From positions 12,589,001 through 12,653,000 of the forward strand of contig OY979717.1 in NCBI GenBank assembly GCA_963855995.1: a stretch of 64,000 nt of DNA, given 5' to 3'. The stretch comes from Muricea muricata (lineage: Eukaryota > Cnidaria > Anthozoa > Malacalcyonacea > Plexauridae). The translations under genes and the position numbers were made by a program. The notes beneath the pieces are model-generated. The model did no database searches. It was not told the origin of the DNA and saw only the letters and a program-made list of their open reading frames with translations. Positions 51,780 to 63,881 of the stretch are shown here, piece after piece (position 1 is the first letter of the stretch; the number at the start of each line of letters is the position of its first letter).

Positions 51780-53840
51780 CATTTTTAAATGTATGTACAA
51801 ATATGTTTTCAAATAAATCCAATTGAGTCTTTTATACAATATCACAAACAACATTTAAAAATAGGTAAAATCACAACGTGAGGATACAGAAGGTTTCTGG
51901 TGCTACGAATTTTAAAATCGCATATTTTTGTAAGTAATTAACATTTGAAAAATAAATGTGTGTTGAAATCAGCCTTCTCTTATACTCGGAGAAGGCCTTG
52001 TAAATTCTGATCAAACATACATTCCCAAATTTAGTGTAGTTAATGATATATATCATTGAACAAAACAGATCACTATTTAAATCTAATCTCGAAGGACACC
52101 GTTATTGCTTAGGCACTATAGAGACGATAAGTAATAATGGAAATGTTGTTCGCTGATTGTATAGATGATCAGGCAAATTATATTTTGATCTTTAAAGTGC
52201 TTATGAAACGAAATTTTCTCCAACAATTTTCGTATTGCATTGGAAAGATCAGTCAAAATCACTGTATAACTTCCTGGATAGAATTTTTGTAACTGCCTTA
52301 CTTTTCGAGATATTCAAGTTTATTTTATTTGAAAATTACCTAACCAGTGACGTCATACTGCATAATCACTTTTCAAAAAAGCTGAATTAATTTAAAAAGT
52401 ACTCAAGATATAACACCTAAATACCCAGGTTTGGATGTTAAACATAGCCTACACACATGTTAGTGTAGTTTTAGTTATTTTCCACTATTATATGCTACAA
52501 AATAAGCAATCTAACAGTCGCTCATTATGCAGTATAACGTCACTGGTCAGGTAATTTTCAGATCAAATAAAATTGAATATCTCGAAAAGTAAGGCAGTTA
52601 CAAAAATTCTATCAAAGAAGTTATACAGTGATTTTAACTGATCTTTCCAATGCAAATACGAAAATTGTTGGAGAAAATTTCGTTTCATAAGCACTTTAAG
52701 ATAAAACTTATACGGCACGTTAATAACAGTAGCCTATATAGAGATGCGTGTGCGCATCGCAAAAGTGCCTTCCTGGTCGTAATTCAACCACAATCACTGC
52801 AACAGTAGAGCATGCCGTATATATATATATATACAAATCGGTGATACTATACAGTCATGATGGTCTGATTCGAATTAGATACAGGGTTTTAGCACTTACA
52901 GTCTGGAGGCCGCTTCTACTCTTCCCCTATAATTCGAACCAGAGGCGGTGGAAAACAGGCGGCGAAGATAAGTCAGTTCGGGCAGTCGATTTGCACTCGA
53001 TTCGATGGGTTGGCTCCCGGAGCCAACTGTGCAAAGCCATCCGTCTATACTATCTTTTATAACAATACTTTGTTCTTTTCACCTGATCGTCATGTTCTCT
53101 TTTTTACCATCCCTATAGGCTAATCCTCCGAAGGTAGCAGAATTCCTGACACCTTTTGAAACCTGCCTATTCAAATTGATTACGCTAACATGTAATCTCA
53201 TACATCTCAATATCCGTATGTATTTATAACAGGTATGGCGTATTTTTTTCTCAATATTTTTTGGTGGGTTTTTTTGTTAGAAAAAAAATGGTTCCCAACG
53301 TAAAGAAAAATTATAGAATTTTGAGCACGGTTCTTTCTTAAAATTTTTTCGATAATTTTTGAGAAATCTTATTTTCTCCGTTTACCAAAAATTTTGCCCT
53401 TGTACGTGGTTTACAAGGAAGTAAAAAAGTTTCTGTGTCAGACTGTATGATATAAAGAAGTTGTAAATATTTGACGAATTTTTCTAAAAAAAAAATCTGC
53501 AAAATAGACCAAAAACATACCATTAGAAAGGGTTATTGACTCTTACACTAGACGAAAACCATTTAATTAAGGCAAGGGCAGGAATTGATTCTAGCCACGT
53601 TTGTTAAGACATTTGCACTTGACCACTGAACTACGTTGGTTATGAGGCTCTGGCAAGGTGGTTTAAGTTGTCTAAACGTTATAGCCCATGCTTAATTCTT
53701 AAAAGTGACCAAAGACAAAGCGATTTTTGGCAAAGCAGGCATACGCATTGATCCCCGACTCAGTGATTGATTCTGATTGATACACATTGTCTCTACCACT
53801 AGACTATGATAGCTACCACTCCCTGCCAATGTGTTTTAAA
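51780..53840. repeat. Repeat unit R2
   Basis: Same orientation and order as R1: AATAAATCCAATTGAGTCTT, GAACAAAACAGATCACTATTT, then after the MITE the GGCCGCTTCTACTCTTCCCC block and CAAGGGCAGGAATTGATTCT. R1 and R2 flank the pore-former-like ORF as direct repeats. R2 carries an extra segment (about 53150-53560) whose inverted copy lies at 54840-55240. Confidence 0.75.
52197..52695. mobile_element. piggyBac-type (TTAA) MITE with about 170-bp inverted repeats
   Basis: A 499-bp element inserted in R2, flanked by TTAA on both sides (52193-52196 and 52696-52699). TIRs start AGTGCTTATGAAACGAAATT and stay complementary for about 170 bp, into GTGACGTCA/TAACGTCAC. A TTAA duplication fits piggyBac. The homologous site in R1 (CTTTAAGATAAAAC, near 47631) is empty. 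Confidence 0.9.
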
Positions 53841-53989
53841 TTGCTTAACCATTTATGGTAGCTCATTCAGCTAAAAACGGGTAAATAATTGAAACCACAT
53901 TTGGTGAGTGTAATAGCCAACGTGTGGTCTGATGGTCAGGCAAAGTGGTGTAAGTAAACGACGCAGCTGAACGAGAATTCCCTTGCACT

Positions 53990-55540
53990 GAATTTTTTCG
54001 TTTTGGCCATGTTTAAGAATTAATAATAGAGAATACCTCGCTTATGCAATTTATACTAAGTGGCAAGGGCGTGCTAGCAAACATATAGTCTCTTGGCCAA
54101 TGCAAAATGTCTTAAGTCAACGAGTTTTGGGTCAATTCCTACCATTGTCACAAACCCCATAGTTTAAATTTTTTGTTTGGGGTAAGAATTATTATAAATA
54201 TATAGGCTAGATTAAATCAATTGGAACCCATTCGCGAGGTTTTGTTTGGATTTCATCGAATAATATTTCATCGTGAAGATTTTCAAGTTGCTTTTGAGTT
54301 TAATTACATTTTTATATGTTTGTACAAATATATATTTAAATGAATCCAATTGAATCTTTTACAATATCACGAATAACAAAAATGGGTAAGATCACAACGT
54401 GAGCATACAGTAGGTTTCTGGTGCTACGAATTTTAAAATGCCATATTTTTGTAAGTAAAATATTTGAAAAATAAATGTGTGCTGAAATCAGCCTTCTCTT
54501 ATACTCGGAGAAGAGCTTGTAAATTCTGATCAAACATACATTCCCAAATTTAGTGAACCAGCTTAAGGCGTTCAATATATATCATTGAACAAAACAGGTC
54601 ACTATTTAAATTGATCTAATGTCGAAGGACACCATTATTGCTAAGGCACTATAGAGAGATAAGTAATAATGGAAATGTTGTTCGCTGATTGCATAAAATC
54701 AGGCAAATTATATTTTGTTCTTTAAGATAAAACTTATACGGCACGTTAAGAATTAAGTATAGGCTAGAACGCTTAGACAACTTAAACCACCTTAGCAGAG
54801 CGTCATAACCAGCAAAATCTAGTGGTCAATTCTATCCCTGCCCTTTCCTTAAATAGTTTTCATCTATTGTAAGAATTATAACCCTTTTCAAAGTATCTTT
54901 TGGTCTATTTTGCAGATTTTTTTAGAAAAAAAAATTCGTCAAAAATTGACAACTTCTTTATATCGTACAGTCTGATAAAGAGAAATTTTTATTTCTTTGT
55001 TAACCACACTGGCAAAATGTTTAGTAAACGGAGAAAATAACACTTCTAAAAAACCATTGAAAAAATTTTAAGAAAAAACCGTGCTCAAAATGCTGTAGTT
55101 TTTCTTTACGGTGGGTACCATTGTTTTTTTAAAAGTAAAAACAAATGAAAAAAAATTACGCTATACCACTTATATAGGGATATTGAGAAGTATAAGAGAT
55201 TGCACGCTAGCGAAATTAACACTTAACAGGTTTCAAAAGGTGTCAGAAATTCTGCTACCTTCGAAGGATTAGCCTAGGGGTGGTAAAAAAAAGAGCATGA
55301 TGTTCGCACACGGATGGCTTCGCACATTTGGCTTCGACGACCAACCAAATGCGGTTGCCTTTCGACAACGACATCAAATTGGCGCCTCCACCAGCTGTAT
55401 CATAACTCCACTACCTCTGGTTCGAATTATAGGGGAGGGTAGAAGAAGACCATTAGAGCATAAGTGCAAAAAGTGCACTTGGTCTGCTTAAGTGCAAACC
55501 GTAAGTGCTAAAACCCTGTATCTTCGAATCAGAACTTCTT
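53990..55540. repeat. Repeat unit R3 plus inverted arm
   Basis: R3 (about 53990-54760) repeats the R1/R2 start in direct orientation. At 54830-55540 the sequence reverses and mirrors about 53570 down to 52880, including the CGAAGGATTAGCCTA and GAAATTCTGCTACC blocks. R2 and R3 therefore form an inverted structure with arms of about 700 bp and a centre of about 1.2 kb. Confidence 0.7.
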
Positions 55541-56807
55541 TATATCATGCAGTCTGATACAAAACCTTTTTATTTCCTTGTTTATTGACCAAATGTGTTA
55601 AAATCCAATTGTAGCATCGTGGGTAGTGAGGTATCAATAAATTAGTACATCATATTCAAATTTTCTTTAAATATGTTTTAATGTTTGAAAAGTACAGTTG
55701 TGTAATTCTATGGAGCACACATTGAACCAATGCCAGATAATATATTCTATAATTATAAATATCAAAACTGCTTGCACAAACACAGACGACAGGTTATTGA
55801 TATGAGATATTATCTAGTCTTCAACAAGAACATACTGAAATTTTTGTCATTCACAACGTAAAGAGACAAATATCAAACAACATCATCATGGACTTTCTGA
55901 GAATTCAAATGTAGCAAATACCTGTACAAGATGTGTATACTCACAACATGGAATTAAAATTATAGTATAGTGTACAGTAGACTAATATTTTTTCTAACAA
56001 ATCACAGTTCCTTTTAGATCCTTCTGCCCAATGCAAAGGTCTGAACTAGCAAACAATGTAAGACCATGCATTAGGATTGTCTAAAAATGATGTAAAATAA
56101 CAAGTCATAAATTACAGGACACAGTGCATGAGTGTTTCGATACAGTACAAGACATCAGAAACTCTGAAAACCAGCAACATGATAAACTTCTATTTCTATG
56201 TTTAGTCATCACCAGGAATGAAACTATGACCCTATCGCAAATAAAGAAAAGTCAAAACACAGACATTAATGTTTATCAATCATGTTGTCAATGTTTAGAG
56301 TTTCTATTGTACTGTTTTTGCAACAAGTCATGTAGATTGTGATTATTGACAAATCTCCCACCAGAAATTTGTCTGCACAAACTGGTTATTTCCTTCTTTG
56401 CATGTTCTTGTAAGTTCCATGAGCTCCTTTGGCTTACTTGTCTTTCTTAATTTGACATCTATACTCTAATGACACCCTAATGTATTTGAGCCTAAATTAC
56501 ACTAAATGTAAACCATACCAAAGCCCAGCAAAAGAAACTAATTTTATGTTATATAATCAAACACATATCTGTCTGCAAATACCAATACAAATTGTTTAGT
56601 AGATTTATGCATTGCAGACAGCTGTGTTATGTATCAGTTTAATTTTGATAGATTAAGTATTTTTGTTCCTTTACAATCACTTTATCTCTCAGATCCAGTA
56701 TTGAAGCAAATTCAATGAGTTAGTTCAGTCTATTATACTAGCCCTGGATATTGGCAAAGGGTTAATACTCGATGAGTATATTATACCAGCACATCAACCA
56801 ACACTTT

Positions 56808-57686
56808 TCACAGAATAGTACACTTCCTTTTTTTAGGCTTCTTCTTTTTATCTGCCAACTTGGTACCATCTTCCATTTTCCTTGAGTGGATTTCTCGCAT
56901 GAGGTCATAAAATACTTTATCAACATTCTCTTTCGTTTTAGCTGATGTTTCAACGTATGGGACTTTCCACTCCTCAGCCTTGGCATTTGCGACTTCTTGT
57001 GTCACTTGGCGTTTGTCAGCCAAGTCTGATTTGTTGCCAACCAACAGGAACGGGATGTTTTCATCACCTTTCACACGAAGTATTTGCTCTCGAAAATCGC
57101 CAGTAGCTTGAAAAGATTCAGTTTCTGTTATGGAAAACACACACAAGAAACCTTCCCCACTACGAAAATAGTTGTCACGAATTGCAGCGTAGTCCTCTTG
57201 TCCTGCTGTATCTAGGATGTCAATTTGACATTCCTCACCATCTAGCATAGCTTTCTTTCGATAACTATCGGCTTTTGTCGGCTCATAGTCCTCAACAAAC
57301 TAGACAATAAATACCAATTTACAATACAGACTGCTATTAACAATATGCAAACTCCATTTCGAAATAATATGTAAAATGACACGAACGAGTTGTGACATGA
57401 GCGTGGTTCGAAATTAATAAATTGCTTGAACAGAATGTACAAAATATACGGTGTAAATCCCAACATTATAAACTCTAGTTGCATTATTTCTAAGATTATT
57501 TAACTAAATAAATAAAAAATACACAAGATAAAGGAAAAAATACTTATCATGGAGGGTGGAGTCTTACGCGTTACGACTTACTTCGTCGTACATGAATTGT
57601 AATGTGAGCGCAGATTTTCCAACACCGCCGCTTCCAACCATAATAACTTTATGAAGTCCAGTCTGTTTTTCCTTAGTCTTTGACAT
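56808..57686 (-). CDS. RAL: Ras-like GTPase Ral
   Basis: Ral is a small GTPase that binds exocyst subunits and RalBP1 to control exocytosis and the cytoskeleton. Exons 57686-57582 and 57299-56808 (phase 0) give 198 residues; human RALA has 206. Exon 1 opens [18 protein letters not shown] with the P-loop [11 protein letters not shown]. Exon 2 has the Ral-specific effector loop [14 protein letters not shown], switch [27 protein letters not shown] and ETSAKT. A lysine-rich stretch and CAAX box CTIL follow; the terminal Leu predicts geranylgeranylation. The effector loop separates Ral from Ras and Rap. One intron only. Confidence 0.96.
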
Positions 57687-58124
57687 GTTTACTGTTTACT
57701 ATTGTCCCGAATGTAGAAATACAGAGAAAAGCAGTGCAATATACAGCTTTCAAGCCAAGTTTTTATAAAGGAAGGAAAGATATGTGTTTGGGTTTGACTT
57801 TCATGACGTCACAGACTAATACAAAGAAAGTACTTGATGTAATCAATTATAAAGAGTACATGTGCTTGGGTAAGGCTGCGAGAAGGAAGGGCGGGTCTTT
57901 TTCCGGTTTAAGAGGGTTAAGAAGAAGAGGGTTCTAAAGTAAAGGGATTTTTCAACAATTTTACGTGATATACGATGAAAAGCTGATAGCAATAACTTAA
58001 AACTGTAGTACCATAATAACTTAATTTTACGTGTTAACCAACTTCTAATCACGCCAATCACGGCTCATTGTAGTGATCGCGTACACGTCCGCTAATATTA
58101 ATTCCGGAATGAGTTGCATTTACC

Positions 58125-58375
58125 ATAGATATTAGAAAGGGGAATGGATCGGCAACTCTATTCAACACTATACACGATCTTCGGTTCAGTTATTTTGAAT
58201 AAACCGGAAACAAACATTGCATAACTCGCTATGGTAATTATGCGCATAAACGAAATTGAGTTCATGAGCATAATTACCATACAAGTTGGGCAATGTTTGC
58301 TTCCGGTGTGCTCAACTGAAGATAAAATATAGAGGACAAAAGAGTTGCCAATCCATCCCTTTTTCTAATATCTAT
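58125..58375. mobile_element. MITE with 9-bp target duplication (Mutator-type)
   Basis: A 251-bp element with an exact 9-bp duplication GCATTTACC (58116-58124 and 58376-58384). TIRs of about 120 bp start ATAGATATTAGAAA and pair through to the centre (TTACCATA ... TATGGTAATTATG). No tRNA-like core here. Confidence 0.88.
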
Positions 58376-58528
58376 GCATTTACCAGTCACACAATTATGA
58401 AACGGCATGAAAAATGCTACGAGGGGTGTTTAATCTTCCCCCCCCCCCGCCCAATCACTGGCGGGGAAAAATGCCCGCATTCTTTGCTCCCAAAGTTTTC
58501 GCATTTTGTCCCAAAGTCCGATACCTGT

Positions 58529-58800
58529 TCATTGAATAGTACATTTCCTCTCAGTTTCTTTAACTTTATGCAGTTTGTTTCGCAACTTGTGACCATCTTT
58601 CATATTTTTGAGCGAATTTGTCGGATGGGATCGCACTGAACACACTTTCTCAATATTTTCTCTGGTTTTAACTGATGTTTCAAGGTAGGGGACCTCCTTA
58701 GCCTTGGCAACCTCTTTAGTCAATTGGCGTTGATCAGCCAAGTCTATATTGTTTCCAACCAACAACGCTGAAATGTTCTCGCCGCCTTTAACTTTACGTG
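58529..58800 (-). pseudogene. Truncated Ral-like copy
   Basis: Minus strand, similar to the RAL C-terminal half: VKGGENISALLVGNNIDLAD, then RQLTKEVAKAKEVPYLETSV. An out-of-register stretch comes before a degraded tail ending CTIQ. The P-loop and switch regions are absent and the frame after ENIEKV no longer matches Ral. It lacks the RAL intron-1 side entirely, so intron loss cannot be judged. A partial duplicate or retrocopy in decay. Confidence 0.8.
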
Positions 58801-60873
58801 ATCAGTAGGTTGTTAGTATCCATTTTTGAACTTTAGGTTATTTAAAAAATATTTTTATACAAAATATAAACCTTCTACCTCCTGGGCGTTTTTTAAAATT
58901 AGTGACGAGAATTAAGGAATTATTTGATATGGCATCATTCTGGGCGTGGCTATAGTCTTGTTTAGCGCTACAAGCAGATCCTTGGTATGCATTACCAATT
59001 TTGTAAAACATCTGTAAAATTTGACATTTGTCTTGAAATCTTCTTATAAAATAAAGGAGGTATCACTGCAAGAAGGTAATGACGATTCTACACAAAATAT
59101 TCTCACACCCATTCAGAATAATTTCAATTTCACATTATTTATACAACAGAGTTCATACACATTTTATCTAAAAATTGGCCCTGTCACTATATAAAATTTG
59201 ATGCGACACTTGCCATGAACAATCATACAAATACAGAGGCTAACTAGTTAATAAAACTATTAGCAAAAATGTTTGCTTCTGCTCCTACACAGTTCAAAAC
59301 ATATAGTACACACCAGAAAGCAATTGGTCGCATTTAAATGGTAGTATCATTCTTTCTAGCCAAGACCCATCAAACTAGACCGGGGACACTTGACCGTCTC
59401 TGAGAAGCATTTCCTAATGAGTGCCCAACATAGAATTATTATGCTTTAATTTTGCTTAGAACCGTCCATAACTGATAGAGCTAGATGGTTTTGAAACTCA
59501 TTAGAACTACAATATAAGTCATTATCTATGTTTTTGTTCTGGTTTATGCAGGAATCAAAAGGAATGAGGTCCTTCGTCGTCACGTGCGTATTGTATCTTC
59601 ACCTAACTAACCAATAGCAACGTTTTAGGAAATTTAGCCATCCGCGACTTGAACAATAGGGTAATTTAAAAATTCCAATTGGTGGATTTGGTGAAAACAC
59701 AATACACGCGTGACGATGAACAACCATATTTTTGAATAAACGTTGACCAACATAGATAATAGTTATATTGTTATTTTAAAGAGTTTCTGAACCATCTACT
59801 CTATTAACTATGAACTGTCCAACATCTTCTTTGAAAAGCTAGCACGATTTTTTTTCATTAATCTGCAAGAATCGCTCTAAAGTTATACACACAAACCAGG
59901 GTCAACAACCGCTAAGTAAACCAATCTATTCACCGGATAGTGATTTTTACCGCTACAAATGCTTAAAAACTCCTCAACTATCGATACGTGATATGGAATA
60001 ATTAATGAATACTTAAGTTACATGAATTTGGTACACCGAACAACGGGTTGTTTTAATACATCTGAAAAATCACCATCCATGGGCTCCAATCAGTCTCACG
60101 AGGTATTCAAGATATCTTAACAAGAACAGAATGATAAAACCAGTAGTTTGAAAATTGGAAAACAACGACATAATTCCAGTTGTCATTTTAAAGCAGACCT
60201 TTCTACGAAACCACAGACTTTGTCAAACTTTCCAGGGAATGAGCCCAGCTTACAAGAGGGACCTGACTGCACATAGGTAGATATAGAACTATCATTTCAC
60301 ATCTGTTTTAGTACTTTAAACATTACATTACAAGGAATTTACACAAGCCAACACCTACATTAATTTCATACATAAAGATGTTTATTGCTCGATAATATGT
60401 AAAAGTTCGCATTTGTAATTCACCCGCACCGCAGTGTGCACAGATAACATCTCGGAATATTAGAACACGGCAAACTCCAGAAACCTTGCTGTCAGGGAAA
60501 TTTTCGTTGTTTTCTTTGTCTTCTTTGAGTATGCAACAAAACATATTTGGACACTGTATTACCGTAAACCTCTTGCTACAGTTTCTAGCCTTACATTCGT
60601 TTATCGACATTTTTATGGACAAGGGATTTTGTATAAAAATTAAATCTTGTGTTGTTAATAAAAATTATAAAACTTGATGTGAATATCGAGGTGAACAACA
60701 CACTAAATCTAACATTTCTCATTTCCTCTTAAGCTTAGGATTCATACATATGAAACACCGTGAGCGTTATTAAATATTCTGGGCAAGTGAGAAGGATTTC
60801 AGAGGCTTACGGTACTTTGTACTTTCCCCACATGACTGTTTTGGTCTCGCATATACACTAAAGCAGTTACGGT

Positions 60874-63800
60874 CTAATTTGGTGAATGGCGATCAGAATT
60901 TTTGTCTTTTATTCGGCCATCAATTTCCGCATTGTACGGTTTAAAGTCCAGATGCGATGAATCGGAGTGCCGACGATCCTTATCGGTCAACTTTTGTAAA
61001 ACATCGTCTTGACCGTGGAGAACTTGAGGTGCTGCTGAATCATTGCTACACGGCTTATCATCTATGTTTACATTAGGTCCTGCACCTTTCTCGAATGTCG
61101 CCACTTCATCGGAAACAGAGTTACTGTGCATTTTCTTCTGCACATATACTTTAGATAGAGAGTCTTTAAGTCCACCAGCACCAGTCAAGCTCAGTTTCTC
61201 ATTGCTTACCCCGTTGTCTGTCTTTAAGGATTGCTCTGTTTCAACATTTGCAGGTTTTGCGCCAGTAGATGTAGAATCCTTTCTTTGTTTATTATTACTG
61301 CTAGATGGACGGGAATTGTCTTCCTGACTTTTACTTTCCTTATTCCGCCTTCTTTTCTTACACCACATTTCATGACAGTCTTGCCAAAGTGGAAAACTAC
61401 AATGACAGATAGCTATGTTGCTCAGTTGTCCACTATATATGTAGTTATTGTCGACGCAAGAATAGAACTATGATTTTGTGGTGTTATTCTGAGTGTATAC
61501 CCTTCACACAGCACACAGCGCATAGTGAATAGCAGTATGCCAGTTTAAATTCCAAATTAATTGATTTCCAATTTAAATTCCAAATACCTCAGTCAGCCTA
61601 ATCTGCACAGTCAGCGTTTCACTAAAATAGTCAAATTTCGACTGCTATATGGACTGCCTTGTTCCCATCCAGGCTCTAGTTTTGATCTTTTTTGACAACT
61701 CTCAGTCATTCAGTATTGTTATTCAAAAATAGGCATATACGTGACTGAAAAAAGATAAGCTACGACTGCTGTATTGACACATACCTGGGAGGAGCAATCT
61801 TTGTTGGATCAACATCCTTTAGAAAGTCATGTTGTAAAGACTGTTCTGAAGTAATTCTTTTGGATGGATCAAGTATTAACATGCGATCCAGCAGGTCCAG
61901 CGCGATTGGCGGAAGACTAAACAGACCAAATATATACCTCAGAAGCTCTAATAATTGACCCTGATGTTTAGGATCCTTACTTGAAGGGTTTGAAGACAAA
62001 AATTGTTATAGATTAGGGCCGGGTGGTTGGGGTACAAAGCTCCTAGTGACGTCATTGTAAAATCAGCACTGTATGAACACCTAGTGTTTAGGAACTTACG
62101 ATATATATTCTTCAACGACCCTTCGTCGATATTGTTTCTTTGGTTTAATAGTGCTAAAATGCGGTAGGTTGATCACATCAGGCCATACGGCTGGTGTTGG
62201 AGTGCCACAAATACGGCTGAAATTAAAGGGAAAACATTAAAATAACATGTTAAAGGGTAACGAGTGATTGCTTCGCTGAACACAGACAGAAAAACGTAAA
62301 AACTATACCTGATCAGTTCTAGCTGCCCAAGTTCTTCAACAGCTTGGAAAAGTGGTTTTTTCATAAACAATTCTCCAAGAATACATCTGCAGAACAAACA
62401 GCAAGAGTCACGCAAAAGCAGGGCTTGCTTTCCTGCTCATGTTTTTTAAAATAAAATACGGAGCGGCTACACCATAATTATTTATACTGAGTTGGTTGTT
62501 CACTAGTTTTTTTAAACGTAAACTTAAGATACTTAGGTCTGCGTTCAAAACAACAGGGGTGCGACCCCCCCCCCCCTCCTACCTAGTATTGCGTGATTCG
62601 GCCGTTAAAACAGTTCGGTTGGCAAGTTTGAAAATGCTCGGTAAATTGACCAATAAAATTTTAGTCTTCGGAAAAATGTAAAGTCTAGACAACACCCCCC
62701 CCCCCTCCCCCGCTGAAGTAGTGGCCAATTATGTGAACAGTTGCAAACCGTAATAAATGATTTTCTTCCGGTAAAGATTCCTACCGACGCTATATTAAAT
62801 ATATAGAGGATATTACACGGTGGCGCGAAGATACGAATATTTTCGAGTGATGAAAACAATATTTTACGAACGAACGCAGCGAGTGAGCCGAAGCAAGCGA
62901 ACAGAGAACATATAAATCTCGCGCGAAAACACAGCTGTTTCTTACGCGTTACATTTTTTTCATATTTTCACTAGTGAAAATATGGAAAATACGAGTGTTT
63001 TAGTTTACGGTAAAACACCCATAGCTATGATTGGTGATTGTTTGAAAAGCGATAATTTTCACATGTGAAATCATCATAAATAATCTCACAGGTGAGATTA
63101 TCAGTTTTATCAGTGCCCGAAATCTTTATAAAGCACTGTACTTTATATAATAAAAGCGATTACTAACCCACAGCTCCAGATATCAATAGCTGGTCCATAT
63201 CTCTCTTCACCAAGCAACAACTCAGGAGGACGATACCACAATGTTATGACTTTATTTGTGTATGGACGGCTAAGAATTAAAAAAGCCAGGATTACTAGTC
63301 TCTAAGCGTTGGGTCGTGAATGCAATTCGATCGGGCTTTATATTCGTTTAAGCATAACCAGAGAAGCGAGCTTAACATGATTTTTCCGTATTGGCATACA
63401 GTTCCCCTCATTCAAACGATTGAAAATTCAATCTAATGCATTGAATTTTAAATCTTTTTGGAATAGTTTTTACGGATCATATGTTTTCTACTAAAAAGTA
63501 AGCTAATTAAGTGACACATTTCAATCGATTGGAACACTGAAAGAGTATCCCTCGATTTATATTCAATCTATTAGATAAAAAATAGTCTATTAGACTGAAA
63601 AATTCTTCAAACTTTTGAAAGATTGAAAAAACCCCTCAAACCAGTCTTTTAAATTATGAGAGTACTGGTACATCAAAAACTCCTGGAAATTTGGAACTCT
63701 CAAATCGTGTCAAAACACTGCCACAAACGGTGCCCAGCAGACATCGTGTTTCCATACAATTGTGTGGATGCATGTGCAGAGTACAAACAATACGAATGTA

Positions 63801-63881
63801 CAATTATTTTAATACATTTGTTACCTTTCATCTGAGTTATACAGTCTTGCTAATCCGAAGTCTCCTAGCTTAATCTCTCCC
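60874..63881 (-). CDS. CDK12: CDK12/CDK13-like cyclin-dependent kinase (3' part, runs off right edge)
   Basis: A transcription-elongation kinase that phosphorylates the Pol II C-terminal domain with cyclin K. Six exons join in phase: 63881-63825, 63269-63168, 62386-62309, 62216-62100, 61916-61785 and 61396-60874. They encode [18 protein letters not shown] (DFG), [40 protein letters not shown] and [17 protein letters not shown]. Then come [30 protein letters not shown], and [16 protein letters not shown], the basic motif after the kinase that marks CDK12/13. The last exon adds a Ser/Asn/Lys-rich, low-complexity tail of about 160 residues, short for this family. The N-lobe, HRD loop and RS domain lie outside the window. 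CDK12 and CDK13 cannot be separated; many invertebrates have a single gene. Confidence 0.93.
62550..62715. repeat. Paired poly-C tracts in CDK12/13 intron
   Basis: Runs of about 12 C near 62565 and about 13 C near 62695, in the same direction and 130 bp apart. Similar runs occur near 856 and 58440. Confidence 0.8.
62830..63120. repeat. Dispersed repeat with stacked short palindromes
   Basis: Contains CATATTTTCACTAGTGAAAATATG (perfect), GATAATTTTCACATGTGAAATCATC and GATTATTT-type AATCTCACAGGTGAGATT. The part up to about 63040 is shared, on the opposite strand, with 22165-22400. Intronic in the CDK12/13-like gene. Confidence 0.75.

Larger units (their letters stand above)
51676..56807. other. 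Repeat mosaic between the pore-former-like ORF and RAL
   Basis: Repeat units R2 (51780-53840) and R3 (from about 53990) are followed by inverted material (54830-55540). A TTAA-flanked MITE lies at 52197-52695. From about 55550 to 56807 the DNA is unique-looking; the last part is probably the RAL 3' UTR. Confidence 0.6.
57687..60873. other. Region between RAL and the CDK12/13-like gene
   Basis: Contains the RAL 5' flank, a MITE (58125-58375), a run of 11 C near 58439 and the RAL-derived fragment (58529-58800). About 2 kb of DNA follows in which I see no gene. A 99-codon minus frame at 60323-60622 is probably 3' UTR or chance. Confidence 0.5.

Noticed and set aside
60323-60622. 99-codon minus ORF downstream of the CDK12/13-like stop
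   Set aside because: No domain, an overlapping plus-strand ORF, and a position expected for 3' UTR.
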